NCBI GenBank assembly: GCA_030998015.1
Contig: JARWMV010000008.1
Coordinates: 310,001 to 374,000 of the forward strand
Reading direction: 5' to 3'
DNA from: Ceratorhiza oryzae-sativae
Lineage: Eukaryota; Basidiomycota; Agaricomycetes; Cantharellales; Ceratobasidiaceae
Length of the DNA: 64,000 nt
The position numbers were made by a program, and so were the translations under genes. The notes below the pieces were generated by a model, which did no database searches, was not told where the DNA came from, and saw only the letters and a list, made by a program, of their open reading frames with translations. Positions 42,418-54,816 of this stretch are shown piece after piece. Numbering within the stretch: the stretch's first letter is position 1; each line of letters begins with the position of its first letter.

Positions 42418-45400
42418 ATGCATTCTTTGCCTCTTCAGACCGTCCGTTTGACGCCAAACCGCGATTCGACTTCAAACGACTCGTCTCCCACTTCTGCCGC
42501 AACATCACTCCCAGTCTCAGCGCCTCTCCGACTGCCTCCTGAACTCGCCAATAGCTCCAAGTTCGGATTTGCATTCCCAGATGCTGACCCAGGTGTCACA
42601 TCGCTGCCTCTGATTCCACCTGTCGATGAAATCCCAGACACAGCAGATGGGCCGGATGCGGGCGCAGCGGAAGCACAGGATCGCCCGACTTCTCCCAACG
42701 CAGATCTCCCAGGCGCAACTCCGCTCCCTCGACTTGCCCGTGCGTTCTCCATGCCTGTCGCCTCGCAACTCGGCCATCTGAGACACCCTCGTCGGTCTCC
42801 TGGTTTTGGATCCCCGGCTCTTCGTCGTACAGCAGTCAGCCATATACTCCCGGTCTGTCCACCATCTACTCGGTCCCCAACTCGGCGATCCCACAGGACT
42901 ATGTTGGGACTCAGCAAAATTCTCTCCCGTTTTCTGGCTTGTCTCTCGAACTGGCTGATACTGCGCAACTTATCATCCAGACGCTGCTACAACTGTCCCC
43001 TCCCCATCTACTCGATCCTGCTCACGAACAGTTCTCGGGATGCACACTCCAAATGCCAACGACGAGCGTCGGAGCCATGTTGACAACTATGAAAGGCCTG
43101 AACTGGATGAGTGTCCGATTACCGGGTTTCGTCGAGGGCGAGAATTCTAGTTTGGACAGTGTTGTGGAAGTAGACAAGCAGGAGGAGGTGTTCGACATTG
43201 GAGAGATGCTACAAAGAGTGGGCGACGTGCTGGCAGGCATCGCGGCTCAGGCAGGCATCGATGTGGTCATTTACCACGCGGACGTGGGCATGAGACACGT
43301 TGGAGTCAAAGGCGAGGAGGGTGGCGTTGCTTATGTGCTCTCTCACGTGCGTTGAAGTGTCTGGTTGGTGTTCGCGTCTCATCTGTGGTTTGCAGATTGT
43401 CCGCCAGATTATTGCGGTAGCCGAGCCGGGCGACGCAATTGAACTTGGATTGCATTTGGATACCAAGAACAGCGATATTTCAGTTTGTGTTTTCGATATC
43501 ATCCATCGACTGGCCACCCCTGATATTTCGCAACCACCCCGGCTCGAAGATCGTGTGCCTCCTCAATTCGATACGGTTATTCTACGCCGGCTCCTCACTC
43601 ATATCCGTGCTACATTTCAAGCCAAGCCCACACCTGTGCCCTCGTCTCCGTCTCTGACAGCAATCACCACCACACCGGCACCACCTGCGTCATTGCCAAA
43701 TCCACCTCCTTCCCAAGCCTATACCCTATCTATTCCGTTCAAATCTTCCCCAGTCCCCCTTTCGGTACCCTCGCTGAGTGCCGTGGAAGAAGCCGAGCGA
43801 CAGCCATTTCCAACGCTCAAACTGGCTCGAGAACCGACCTTGGACGAGCTGATCAAATTTGCCGATACTCAACTGAGAGGGAAACATGCGATGTTCTACG
43901 CCAGCGCGACGGGCGGCTTTGCGCATCATTTGACGAGTTACTTGACGGCGTGGGGAATGAACGTTGAGCACAGGAACGTGGGTGCCGGTGAGGATACTGC
44001 CAAGGACGAGACAGGGCCGACACCGGCCGAGTCGGAAACCTCATCAGGCGGGGAGAGCGCGCATCCTCAGGAAGCTATACTTTCCGGCTCGGGGCCAGTC
44101 CCCAACTCGTCATACATCATCATCGATGATGACGTTACGATCCTTCGAAAACGTCTAGTTCAGATGCGTAGCGACTATTCGCCAGCCATCCCTAGCTCGA
44201 TCGCATCTCGTAAACGACCTTCTCTCGCGGCGCATCACCGACCGCGCTCGTCGCCCCAGGTCAGGCAGCTGATTGGGATACCTGAAGCGCCGGCAGTACC
44301 TGGCGCGGTCATCGTGCATTTCACGAGTCTGGCCAACTTCAAACTCGTTAGGGACATTGTACAGAGCGTACTTTTCACCTCATCCGGATGTGGACCATGG
44401 CCTGGGATGATGGGCGGTGCGGCATGGGGTCTGCCCGAGGTTCTCGTTATACCCAAACCCGCCGGACCAAGACGATTCCTCACCGCGCTGCATACCGCAA
44501 CGACTAAACCTCTCGTCGACCCCGTATTCTCGCCCATCGCTACATCACCCATGAGCCCTTCTGCCCACTCTCAAGCCCCCCATCTTTGTGCACAATCCCA
44601 TCGAAGCTCACCAGGAGGAAAACTACAACCAAGCCCCCTGGCAGTGGAACCACGTGAATATTTCTCAGAAACGGCGGAGATGGTTTTGGAGAGCGCGTCA
44701 CCCGAGAACGCGACGGCCGCCGGAGCAGGCGTGATGTTGCAGGACCTTGAAGGACGTCCGGCCGGTATTCTGTTCCAACCAAAGCCGCGTCCCAAAGATA
44801 GTCCGTCTCCTACCACTGCCTCGACTTCGCCCGCTGCTGCTGCAATCGCTGCTCGAGCCAATGGACTAGCACCAAAGAGGGGATTGACGCTCGAAAGTGT
44901 GGTGCGCGCTGCGAGCCCGGCCAACTCGGGAGGTCTATCGGCGGGCGGGAGCCCGAACAGCATTCGGAAAAGTGCACCCTCTAGCCCGACCACTCCGCTC
45001 AGCGCCGGGGTGCTGGTGAACGTCGCGTCCAGGCGGGTGCCAGCCGATGCGACAGCCGGAGGAGTAATGGCTGGCACACCGGCCCGAAGCGCAACAACCG
45101 GCTCGGCCGCCCCCGTGACGGCGACCATCCTCCAACCGGCGTTTGTCCGGACCAAGTCGGGTGGCACTCGGCCGAGCGCGAGCGGACGCCCAAGGCAAAA
45201 TTCAGGGAACAAGGTGGATCTAGGTTCACCCACGGTGGAAGAGGCTGCACGTAAAGAGTTGCCGGTCTCTAGACGGACGAGCGGGGCATCGGTAGGTGGG
45301 GTTGGATCGGAAGTCGGAGCAAAGAAGCCGGAAGTGGCAACCCGGAGACGGGGGAGTGGGGTCGAGGGAAAATCTCCTGGCTCTGCGGGTATGGCCAAAG

Positions 45401-46746
45401 TGACTGGGAAGAAGGCCGCGAAAGGCAAGGACACGGGTATCGCACCCCCCATTAGTGTTTTGATCGTGGAAGGTGTGTTGGCCACACTGAGAAAGCTTTA
45501 AAGCAATGATTTACTCATTATCTGAAACGATAGACAACCCGATCAACCAAACCATATTGTCGACCTTTATTAAGAGGAAGAAAATCAAATGCGAAGTTGC
45601 CCAAAATGGACTGCAGGCGGTAGAAAAGTGGAAGACTGGCCGTTTCCATTTGATTTTCGTAAGTCTCGACTTTGGCTTTTTTCCATCCCTTGAGCTTACG
45701 CAAATCAAAGATGGACATCCAAATGCCGGTTATGGATGGAATCGAGGCTACCCGAGAAATTCGCCGGCGAAAAGGTCCATCACCTCGGTTCAAACTCTAC
45801 CCCACCTATCGAATCTCCGTCTATGCTTGCCGAAACAAGACAGATCCACCAATCCCCCTCAGATTCCAACAAACTTTTTGTGTCCGGTCCGAGCTCACCC
45901 TTTCGGTCGTCGGTGGTCATCGTTGCTCTCACTGCTTCGAATCTCCAATCCGATCGTGTGGCGGCCCTCGCAGCTGGATGCAACGATTTCTTGACCAAGC
46001 CTGTCGCACTAGATTGGTTGGACAAGAAAATTATCGAGTGGGGCTCGATTAAGGCTCTCCAGATGTGGGCCGACCCTGAGATGGCGAAACTGTTCCAAAG
46101 AGGGCAGGATGCGAAAGCCAAAGCTGTTGCCACGCATCTCCACATCGAACGAAGCTCCATTCGGAGTCGGAATGCGACTCAGGATGGAATTCAGCGCGCC
46201 GGTGTGCAGATCAATGTCCAGGCTCCCACTCCGCCGGCTGTGAACACCACCACGCCCCAACGAGCGCAGAAACCACCACTGTCCGAACAGTCACAAAGAG
46301 TCCCTCTCCATTGAGTAACTCAATGACTTTGCCGAGTGAACCTCCAGCGCCGCCGAATCCGACCCAGACCGACACACCAGAGATTCCGAAGCCGGCCGAG
46401 GCTGAGGCTGCTAGAAAAGGCGCGTTAGAGGCTGTGGATAAAGCGCTTGAACAACATTTGGAGGACAGTAAGCCGGAAGAGAGCGGTGGACTTGCCGACG
46501 TCCCTGAAGGATCTGGAGAGGATGCGCAGAAGCCAGCCGAGGAGACGGTAGGTGCCGACAGATCATGTTCCAGAACTTGTACTGGATCCGCCGGTCGAGC
46601 CAGCCCGAGCCGAAACGGTCGAACCCACAATTGCCGCTACGCTCGCCCCCAAAACTGCCCGGCATAGCTCTGTCGCCAGTCTCGCCTTCAATCCGGACCG
46701 ATACGCCTTACCTATCCGCCACCTCGAATCCCGGCAGCCCGGTTGA
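42418..46746 (+). CDS. SSK1: SSK1-like response regulator of the osmostress (HOG) phosphorelay, with several frame breaks
   Basis: A long Ser/Pro/Ala-rich N-terminal region precedes a receiver domain. The receiver reads PPISVLIVEDNPINQ, GLQAVEKWKTGRFH, IFMDIQMPVMDGIEATREIR (phospho-acceptor Asp), VVIVALTASNLQSDRVAALA and CNDFLTKPV, then IIEWGSIKALQMWAD, typical of Ssk1/Mcs4. In the pathway, phosphorylated Ssk1 is inactive; the unphosphorylated form activates the MAPKKK upstream of Hog1. Introns at 43347-43395, 45473-45533 and 45659-45710 rejoin exactly. Four places need a one-base shift that no intron explains: near 42820, near 45770 (between the Asp and the Thr/Lys motifs), near 46250 and near 46545. 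The gene is either a pseudogene or carries assembly indels. Confidence 0.8.
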
Positions 46747-47571
46747 CTCTTTAGGTTGACATGAGGCGGGGGGTCGCCGGAATTGGATCGGCTGGGTGAT
46801 GGCGTTCCTGCTTCCAGTATACTGTGGACGACGGTCATCCGAGCGGTGATGGGTGAATCCACTTGCCCCCCACTACACCCCTTCCTCTGAACCTGATACT
46901 GCTGCACCTGCGTTTGCTCGTTGTGTCCCTTTTTTTTTTTGCCTGGGATCTTAGTTTTTTTGTGGGCTTGGGTTGGATTCTGGTCTGTTGCTCATGTCTT
47001 GGTACATACATGCACCAGTTGTACTTTGGGGTTACCTTTATTGTGCTTTCAATACACGACCAGTTACTTATGTGCAACAATCTATGATTATTTATTCAAG
47101 GCGAGGATTTTTGTAAATTAGATAGCCCCTGTGGAAACAGCAATGATCGCGTCGCTCACAGGTCTGTCAATATACACGTTCATAGGGCGTAGACGCAATC
47201 CACGAATAACAAGCGCGCAAAGTCAGGTGGGCGTTGGAATAAAGCGGGTACCAATCAAGGGTCTGAACAAGCATGCAGAACGCGAGGGGTTTGAGCTTCG
47301 AGACGGAGGAAGCTAAATGAGGCGCATTTACTTTCATCGGCAGCTAAAATTTGAAAGCAGGTAAGGCTAAGACGTAGTCTTGGAAAGAACACCGACTTGG
47401 ATTATTACCAGGGTCAAATATTTGATAGAATAGCACGCATGCAGCTAAACGCCCAAGCACTGGAAAATGAGACCAAGAACACAACAAGTCTATTCGTATA
47501 CTGAAATCTACTACACGATAGCTCTCAACAACGACAAGCTACAGCAGACCAATACACAAGTAGGGGGCCGT
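46747..47571. other. Intergenic; 3' flank of SSK1-like gene
   Basis: Pyrimidine-rich tract near 46930-46960. No gene seen. It marks the change from the conserved gene island to the secreted-protein cluster. Confidence 0.5.
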
Positions 47572-48296
47572 TTAGAGGCTAATGAGGCCCAAGACGTTGG
47601 CGACGACCTGCAAGTGGAGGGTGATGAAGATGCGGACGTTGACGTCAACAATGCTTGATGAACGATGTCAGACGAAATCATGCTGAAGGATTGAAATGTA
47701 TACTCACGCCTCGAGGACAACAGCAATGACGGCGCCAATGCAGACGTCGAGCTTGACGACTAGGAGCTGGATGCATGCCTGGAGCTCAACGCAGAGACCA
47801 ATCACGACAGTGAGGCCAAACTTGACAACGAGCTGGATGCAGGCCTGGACGATGACCTGGAAACACATTTGAGAAGATATTCAGGACATTCGACGCAGTA
47901 AACTTACAGTGATGATCAAGGCAACCTTAGCGCAGATATCAAGCTTCACGGAGATATCGATGTCGGCAATCACGCCGAGGTCAATGATGGCAGCAACGCA
48001 AGCCTTGATGAGCACAACCAACGCGGCAATCGCGACCTTCACATCAGCGATAACAGAAGCCGCAACTAAAATCCACCATGTTGAGTAATGTGGAGGAAAG
48101 CAGTGCTGCATTACTTACGAATAACCTTGATCTGGACTTGGACGTCGACGAGGAGACGCGCGATAAGCCCGGCGAGGGCTTCAACCGACACTTCGCGCGC
48201 CTGAAGTTCCTTGCTCTCGGTAGGACGAGCAGAGACGAGGAAGCTCAAAGAGAGCATGAAGAAGGCGACCATGGCAATGCGGCTGAAGGAAGACAT
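47572..48296 (-). CDS. Small secreted hydrophobic protein, family copy 1
   Basis: Four exons: 48296-48119, 48065-47908, 47856-47708, 47653-47572, total 567 nt, 188 residues. Splice sites GTAAGT..TTTTAG, GTAAGT..TTCCAG, GTGAGT..TCAAG. Exon 1 has a signal peptide (MSSFSRIAMVAFFMLSLSFL, cleavage probably after VSA). The mature part has alternating Val/Ile/Ala-rich helices with regular Cys: KACVAAI, DICAKVAL, QACIQLV, GLCVELQACIQ, LDVCIGA. This differs from hydrophobins (eight Cys with paired CC). No known family recognised; perhaps a secreted surface or effector-like protein. Its exons 1-3 have the same lengths as the copies at 52400 and 54817. Confidence 0.8.
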
Positions 48297-50151
48297 GGTA
48301 GTGGATTTAGTAGAGTGTACGAAGAGAATGTGGTGGGTAAGTGAATGAGTGACTGTAGCTGAAGAGAACTGCGAGACGATGGAGTTTTGAGATCAGTTTC
48401 TGCCCGCATTTATACCCCGTTGACTAGCCCGTAAGCGCGTTTGGACGCCTGCTTGAAATGGGCGAAGCCTTCTTTGCGTATTCCGCATCCAGTCCTAGCA
48501 TGGAACTGAAAAAGAAAAGAAGATCTCCAGAGCGGGAAGGACGTAAGCGTCACGAAAGAAGCCTAATTACAAACACTCCACCCAAGCCTCGGGTACAGTC
48601 CATCGAGTGGCGCCCATAGGCTGTCACGTTTCCGACTATTTGACAGCTAGAGAAGCTTCGAGCCTAGGCATCAATCCATCTAGCGCTTAGCTTCAACACC
48701 ATAGTGCACCATAGGTCATACTTCTTTTACATCGCTGGCGGCTGGTATAGCACTTGGCTTCAAGCCTGATATGCAGCAGGCGAGCCGCTTGTTCTTTTTT
48801 TGTCTCGTCGAAATACACATAACTCGTGGATCGTCCCGAAGGAAGCGGGTTTGTAAAGGCCAATGTGGGAATGAAGCATGATGCGTGGGCTCCATCGAAA
48901 CCTGGCTTTTGCAAAACGCGCGAGGATGGGCTGAGACATCCCTCGGGCTTCTTCGGAGGCTTCTTCATAGGGACTGCTCCCTGATGAAGCGCCGGTGACG
49001 ATTCATTCATGACAGATGCGATGTCACCCTGTCACCTATGTCAATATCCGTCCTCGCCAAAGTGAACAAAACTACTTGGCAGTACCACGAGCACCGATAC
49101 GGTTAGACGTGGTTTTATATGATAGTCTAGCGACTGGCTTTCGGAGCGAAGATCGCCGGTCAAATTCCCCCAGAGAAGTATTCAAGGTTAGATGGAAAAA
49201 AAACGGACCACGGCATTGACATGAAGCCTCAGCTCAGAGAAGAGCTACTATCCCTGACCGAGAGGGAGGGGCTTGTACATTTTCCAAAGGCCTGGCAGGC
49301 TGCTCAATGTCAGCCTGGGGTGTGTGATTTGTCCTAAAGCCGGTTAATGCCATCGGTTGTGAGGGCAACCGGTCCCGCGTCGTAGACTTAACAAGTTGCG
49401 GATACACGGAAGACCGTTCTGAGCTTCTCGGTATTCTAAGATGATTGATGGACGCTGCGGAGGAAAAAATGAATGAAGTGGATGATCCTCATATTCCGCT
49501 AAATCACACCACCAGAGACTAGGAAGGTCTCTCGTCAACAACGTACGTGCTCATCGTTGCAACGGCCAGAATGATGCTTCTGGGCCCTGTTTGGAGTCCC
49601 CTATTAAAAATTGAATGGGAGCACACGCGTTGCGTCAGGTCTCCTACTGACATCGATCAACGAGAGATCAAATCAATGCCCAAGTATTACCAAGTTTGGG
49701 TGCGTTTGAATGCGAATGGTGACCACCGAATTTTGCGTCGAAACTTGTCCCAGCTATTCGATGGATGGTTTGCACAGAGGGGGCAAATATCGGCACATTC
49801 AGTGAATGAGAGCTGCAGACATACTCAGGCGCAGGCTTAGTTTCCGAACATGGTGAGCAATGAAACTCAAGGGCTCATTCAAATGATTGTGCATTCAGTT
49901 GAAGGCACTCGCGAGAAGAATCTTCGGGCTAGAAGATATCGACGCATGCATCCAAGGCAAATGCAACAGATACTACACTAAGAATGCACACGCCTTCGCT
50001 AGTGAAATCTTCCAAAGGATAAGCCCACACGTTAAATAACTGGAGATCTACGTCGTGAGAAGCAGGCTCGTATGGATGATATCAGGCTATTGATTACAGG
50101 CAATAAGAAAATGTCCAAACATAATGTCCAAATACATAACTCGTTATTTGC
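48297..50151. other. Intergenic between family copies 1 and 2
   Basis: 48297-48500 is the promoter of copy 1, with a TATAAA (minus strand, about 48410) like that of the other copies. The rest has only short ORFs without protein-like character; no RNA gene seen. Confidence 0.5.
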
Positions 50152-50927
50152 CTAGTAGGCACCAGTACCGGCACCAATGCCGAGGTTGATACCAGCACCA
50201 AGACCCAAGACGCCCAGGCAGAGACCGAGGTGGACTTGGCCCATGAGACCGATGGTGGCTCCGGCAAGACTACATGGCCAGTTAGATGCGTAAACAAACG
50301 GAGGCGCAGTGATACATACCCCTTGACAATCAACGAAATCACACCACCAACGCAGATGTTCAAGTTCAAAAGTAGAACCTTGAGGCAAACGTCAATCTGG
50401 ACGAATAGGCCGACAACCGCGAAGATTCCGAATTTGGCGGATACTGCGACGCAGACTTTCACGAGGAGCTGGGTATCGGAATGGTTAGGGAGTGCAGGAT
50501 CATAAAGAACTATTCAGGTAACTTACAGAGATGATGGAGCAGATACAGGCAACAAGGCTAGCCTTGGCCTCGACAGTAATTGCGACACCAGCTCCAATTT
50601 TTAACAGTTCGGCCGCGCATCCCTGGAATACGGTGACGAGAGCTTTAATTGCGATTTCGAGTTCAGTTTTGCTGCCGCAACCAGCTGTATATGCGAGCGA
50701 TGAGAGACTAGATAAAGATCATTTCGTACGAAAATACACCTACCAATACTGTTAATCTTGGCTTCGATATCGGTCGCAAGGCGGAGAAAGAGAGCCGAGA
50801 CCGCGTCCGTGCCAGTGGGCCGACAAACCGTACCGTAGGTACGAGAAGCAAGCGGAATAGCGCTGACCAAGAAGCTCAGCGAGAGCAGGACGAATGCGAA
50901 TGTGGCGATGCGGGTGAACGAGAACAT
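50152..50927 (-). CDS. Small secreted hydrophobic protein, divergent family copy 2
   Basis: Exons 50927-50744, 50684-50527, 50468-50320, 50269-50152, total 609 nt, 202 residues. Exons 2 and 3 are exactly 158 and 149 nt, as in all other copies, which proves shared ancestry although the sequence has diverged. Signal peptide MFSFTRIATFAFVLLSLSFL. Cys pattern kept in VACICSII, VKVCVAV, VCLKVLL and NICVGGV, with an added Cys pair (TVCRP, AGCGS). The C terminus is Gly-rich (GLGAGINLGIGAGTGAY), unlike the other copies. Introns GTAGGT..TACAG, GTAAGT..CCCAG, GTATGT..TGTAG. Secreted; function unknown. Confidence 0.78.
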
Positions 50928-52091
50928 TTCAAGTAAATGAATGGAAGCCGAAAGAATGGATGGAAGCGTTGCAGAGCAGAGAACCGAATCGAATTGATGA
51001 GGATTCGGGCTTCACGAAGCCGACTTTTATACAATGTGGCTCTCCTTGTCGCCAGAGGCGAGCAGCAAAACTCGAGCGACCTACGGCGGCCGTTTGTCGG
51101 GCTCGAAATATTATTCCATGTCTTCGCTGTCGCGGGATAACGTGAGTCTAGGAACGGGTTGGCAAGTACGAGCGTGTTCCAGCTGAATTTTCGTATTCTG
51201 TCGCTGTCAAGAGTAACAAATCGGTCTTCGCGCGACATGATTCATTTAGTGATCCGCTTGCTTCCGATTGATACCCACTCACGGCATCTCGGACCGTCCA
51301 GCCGGGGCTGTGCTCGCTGCCGATCAGCTGAGGTTGAGCTAATCTTTGAGACAAGGTCGAGGATAGATCCTAGACACGAGGGTCGAGATTTGCCACAAAC
51401 GCAACCGCACAATGCGAATAGCCGATATCGACGTCGCCCTAGGGTTATACCGCATTCTACACCCACTCGAAACCTTCTCTTGGCGAGCCTTTGTCGTCAG
51501 AAAAGCGCAACAAAGAATCAAATTATCAACGAACCAGCTCGTTGCGTTACGAGATAGAGGAAAATCCGCTCCTTGGCTTCAATGAAACGTGTTCCGGTGG
51601 TTTAAACAAATACCTGAGCGGTCGAGCGTCGGCGAAATAGAACCGTGATTGGAAGGACTATGTTCTGGATAGGATTTGCATCGATGTTGGAATTAGACCC
51701 GTGGGACAGATCCCAGGGGATCTCCGAATTGCTCGAAACAGGGGGACCAAAATGATGCATAGATTTTTCAATCAAATCTTCAAAAATGAGATACTGTGAG
51801 TAGCTGCATTCTGTAGTTCTGGACAATCTATTGCAACGATGTATCTTCATTGACCGTCGACCTATCCTTCGTAAACATAGTTAGGCCCAAGCTGTAGTAT
51901 AGCTACGGGCATCTGCCTAGGTGATTGTGATGTCAGGAAGGGGAAGACCGGGAAGGCGAGTGGAATGGATAAGAGGTAAGATGCACTAAAAACTTTACCG
52001 ACGCATATAAGTCATCGGCCGTGTACAGTCAAGACACCCATAAGCGCCGAGTAAGCACGAAACTGACCACAAGCCAACAGTGGTGAGGCAA
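50928..52091. other. Intergenic between family copies 2 and 3
   Basis: No gene seen. ORFs on both strands are short and overlap each other in conflicting frames. Confidence 0.5.
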
Positions 52092-53340
52092 TAGCGACGT
52101 GAGGCTGAGCCCTCGGTGATGGTGACGGTTAATTGTGGCTGGCGATGGGAACAGACGGGGAGGGGGAGAGGGGCTGAGAGGCCGGATGGAACAAGGGGAC
52201 ATAAAATTCAAGGACTGCGCGGTCGCTCACAAGAGACAGGCGAGTTTAATGGCTCAAGAAAGTCGATTTCTGGCAAGCACTTTCGAAGCTAACAAAAGAT
52301 CATGAAACCGAATCAATCCATTAGTGTACTGTGCTCTACTACATGAGTGTGTCTAAAGTCCAACAGGACGAAGCAGAACGATACACGTCCGACGGTCACT
52401 TATAGACCAAGGACGAGAGCAAGGACGGAAAGGTTGATCTTGATGAAGGCGCGAACGTCGACATCGACGATACTGAAACAAGACGTATTTAGAATGAAAC
52501 AAGGTGCGACAGGACAATTTTAACTTACGCCTGGAGGACGATGGCAATAACGGCACCGATGCAGACATCGAGCTTGACGAGCAGGAGCTGGAGGCAAGCT
52601 TGGAGCTCAACGCAGAGACCAATGACGACCGACAGTCCGAACTTCACAACGAGCTGGATGCAAGCCTTGACGATGACCTGAGGAATGGTACAATCAGCGA
52701 ATGCATAACAAGCATTCTATGGATGAGCTTACGGTGATGATTAGAGCAACCTTAGCGCAGATATCGGCCTTGACGGCGACGTCAATGTCGGCGATAACAC
52801 CAAGGTCAATGATGGCAGCAACGCAGGCTTTGATTAGCACAACCAACGCGGCAATCGCAACCTTCACATCAGCGATAACAGAAGCCGCAACTAAAATGCG
52901 CCATGTTGAGTAATGTGAAGGAAAGCAGTGCTGCATTACTTACGAATAACCTCGATCTGGGCTCGGACGTCGACGAGGAGACGCGCGATAAGCCCGGCGA
53001 GGGCTTCAACCGACACTTCGCGCGCCTGAAGTTCCTTGCTCTCGGTAGGACGAGCAGAGACGAGGAAGCTCAAAGAGAGCATGAAGAAGGCGACCATGGC
53101 AATGCGGCTGAAGGAAGACATGGTAGTGGATTTAGTAGAGTGTACGGAGAGAACGTGGTGAGTTGGTGAAAGAGTGACTGTAGCTGAGGAGAGCTGCGAG
53201 ACGATGGAGCTTTGGGATGAGTTTCTACCCGCATTTATACCCCGTTGAACAGTCCGAAAGCGCGGTTGAACGCCCGTTGCAAATGGACGAGGCCTTCTTT
53301 GCGCATTCCGCATCAAGCCCTAGCTTGGAACTGGAAACGA
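52092..53340 (+). repeat. Left arm of a 1249-bp inverted duplication
   Basis: It pairs with 54598-55846 (position p pairs with 107938 minus p). All ORFs of one arm recur unchanged in the other, and the arms have equal length, so there are no net indels. The arm contains a complete secreted-protein gene with its promoter. Boundaries: outer TAGCGACGTGAGG, inner GGAAACGA. Confidence 0.92.
52400..53121 (-). CDS. Small secreted hydrophobic protein, family copy 3 (left arm)
   Basis: Mirror image of the gene at 54817-55538 with the same sequence: exons 53121-52944, 52890-52733, 52677-52529 and 52472-52400, 185 residues. Signal peptide MSSFSRIAMVAFFMLSLSFL. Mature repeats of amphipathic V/I/A helices with six Cys. 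The TATAAA box is mirrored at 53234-53239. Transcribed away from the centre of the inverted repeat. Compared with copy 1 the 5' UTR and introns are also similar, so duplication included the flanks. Confidence 0.83.
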
Positions 53341-54597
53341 GTAGAAGACGGGAAGTAACGTGAGTTATGATACGTTGTTGAAACGAGGCCATCTATTTGC
53401 TCCAACCGAATAATATATCCCTGGAGGCTAGGCGGTCGCCCTGCCCCATGCAGCGGTAGATATTGAAAATTTGTTTCGCCATTATTAGCAAAACTTCTAG
53501 CCTATTCTACTAGTCGAAGGCGAAGACCTTCCCATGGAGCACTCCCTTCGTAGGCGATGCCTTGACTCAGGTACAAGAGGCAAAAGATGTTGGAACTTGG
53601 TGTTGGAACTTGGTCATTACAATGCGAACGGCGCGTATGTGTCTGACTGTACAGTTCCTCGGGTGGATATCTTTGTATCAGCTTTTATACTCAATGCATT
53701 CCAGCGCTCGTTGATCTGGCTGATGATGCTCATCGTCTCCTACAACCCGTCTCGCCTTGCGCGTCGTAAACACCAAAAACCTGAGGTGTAATGAAACTGG
53801 GGGGTGTAGTAATGGTCTAATACCATATAATGACACATAATGATATATCATTACACCATTATGCCAGTGTAATTTGGTATAATTTTACCATTACTACACC
53901 ACTGTTTTCATTACACCTCTTTACACCTAATTACACCTAATTACCCCCACAGGTTTTGGTGTGTAGTCTGCCATCTACACAGCCACCGCTTCCATACTCT
54001 TCCCGCGCCTTTTTTCCTTCACTGCACCACAAGGATCTACGTCACAACGACGCTGAATAAAGCCCGATCAGAACGAAGAAAAAGAAAATACCCTGCTCGC
54101 TGCACTGGTAAGCGATCGACGTGAGTGAAAGGGCTTCTGACATAATTGACACTATGTGATCGGTGAAGGCTCGCTGGCGCTCGCAGTCAGGGACCCACAC
54201 CCGAGCCTGCCAAAAAAAAGTTTCGAAGGAAACCCAACCCGTCCTCAACGCGTTTCGTGAAAATCAGATTTCGGCGGTGTCTACTCATCACACTACATTC
54301 CTATTGTGACTTTCATGATCTCCTGCCTATAGCCGTTCAACTTCATTGTCCAAACTATGGATTTTTTGAGCCTGTATTGGGTTCCAAGTGAGCGAGTTAA
54401 GACGGGAAGCACGTGTTGAAAATTATGTGGCGACCCTAAGAGCGAGATGGAGGACGCCTCGCCGCGAAGCTCTACTAGCTGTCCAATGATTGGACAGGCT
54501 CCAGCCTCCGGGACGCCACTCAATGGGATAAACCCGAGATCAGGCTGGAGCGTTGGTAATTTGGCTTCTTTTACGGCGCTTCGGCGCGAATCTTCTT
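53341..54597. other. Spacer of the inverted duplication
   Basis: 1257 bp between the arms. Contains a MITE-like repeat (53771-53961). No supported gene; short ORFs only. Both flanking genes have promoters facing this spacer. Confidence 0.6.
53771..53961. mobile_element. MITE-like element with imperfect terminal inverted repeats
   Basis: 191 bp, AT-rich. The left end CACCAAAAACCTGAGG and right end CCCACAGGTTTTGGTG are inverted. Inner GGTGTAATGAAAC and GTGTAGTAATGGT have complements near the right end, so it can fold into a long hairpin. TTACACC is repeated at the right. No clear TSD. Confidence 0.5.
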
Positions 54598-54698
54598 TCG
54601 TTTCCAGTTCCAAGCTAGGGCTTGATGCGGAATGCGCAAAGAAGGCCTCGTCCATTTGCAACGGGCGTTCAACCGCGCTTTCGGACTGTTCAACGGGG

Positions 54699-54704
54699 TA
54701 TAAA
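54699..54704 (+). promoter_or_regulatory. TATA box of family copy 4
   Basis: TATAAA within GGGGTATAAATGCGGG, 118 bp before the ATG; conserved in copies 1 and 3. Confidence 0.65.
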
Positions 54705-54816
54705 TGCGGGTAGAAACTCATCCCAAAGCTCCATCGTCTCGCAGCTCTCCTCAGCTACAGTCACTCTTTCACCAACTCACCACGTTCTCTCCGTACACTC
54801 TACTAAATCCACTACC

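Noticed and set aside
43726..45485. Long minus-strand ORFs (for example 44571-45485) opposite the SSK1-like gene
   Set aside because: Shadows of a GC-rich plus-strand coding region; no motifs and no splice signals.
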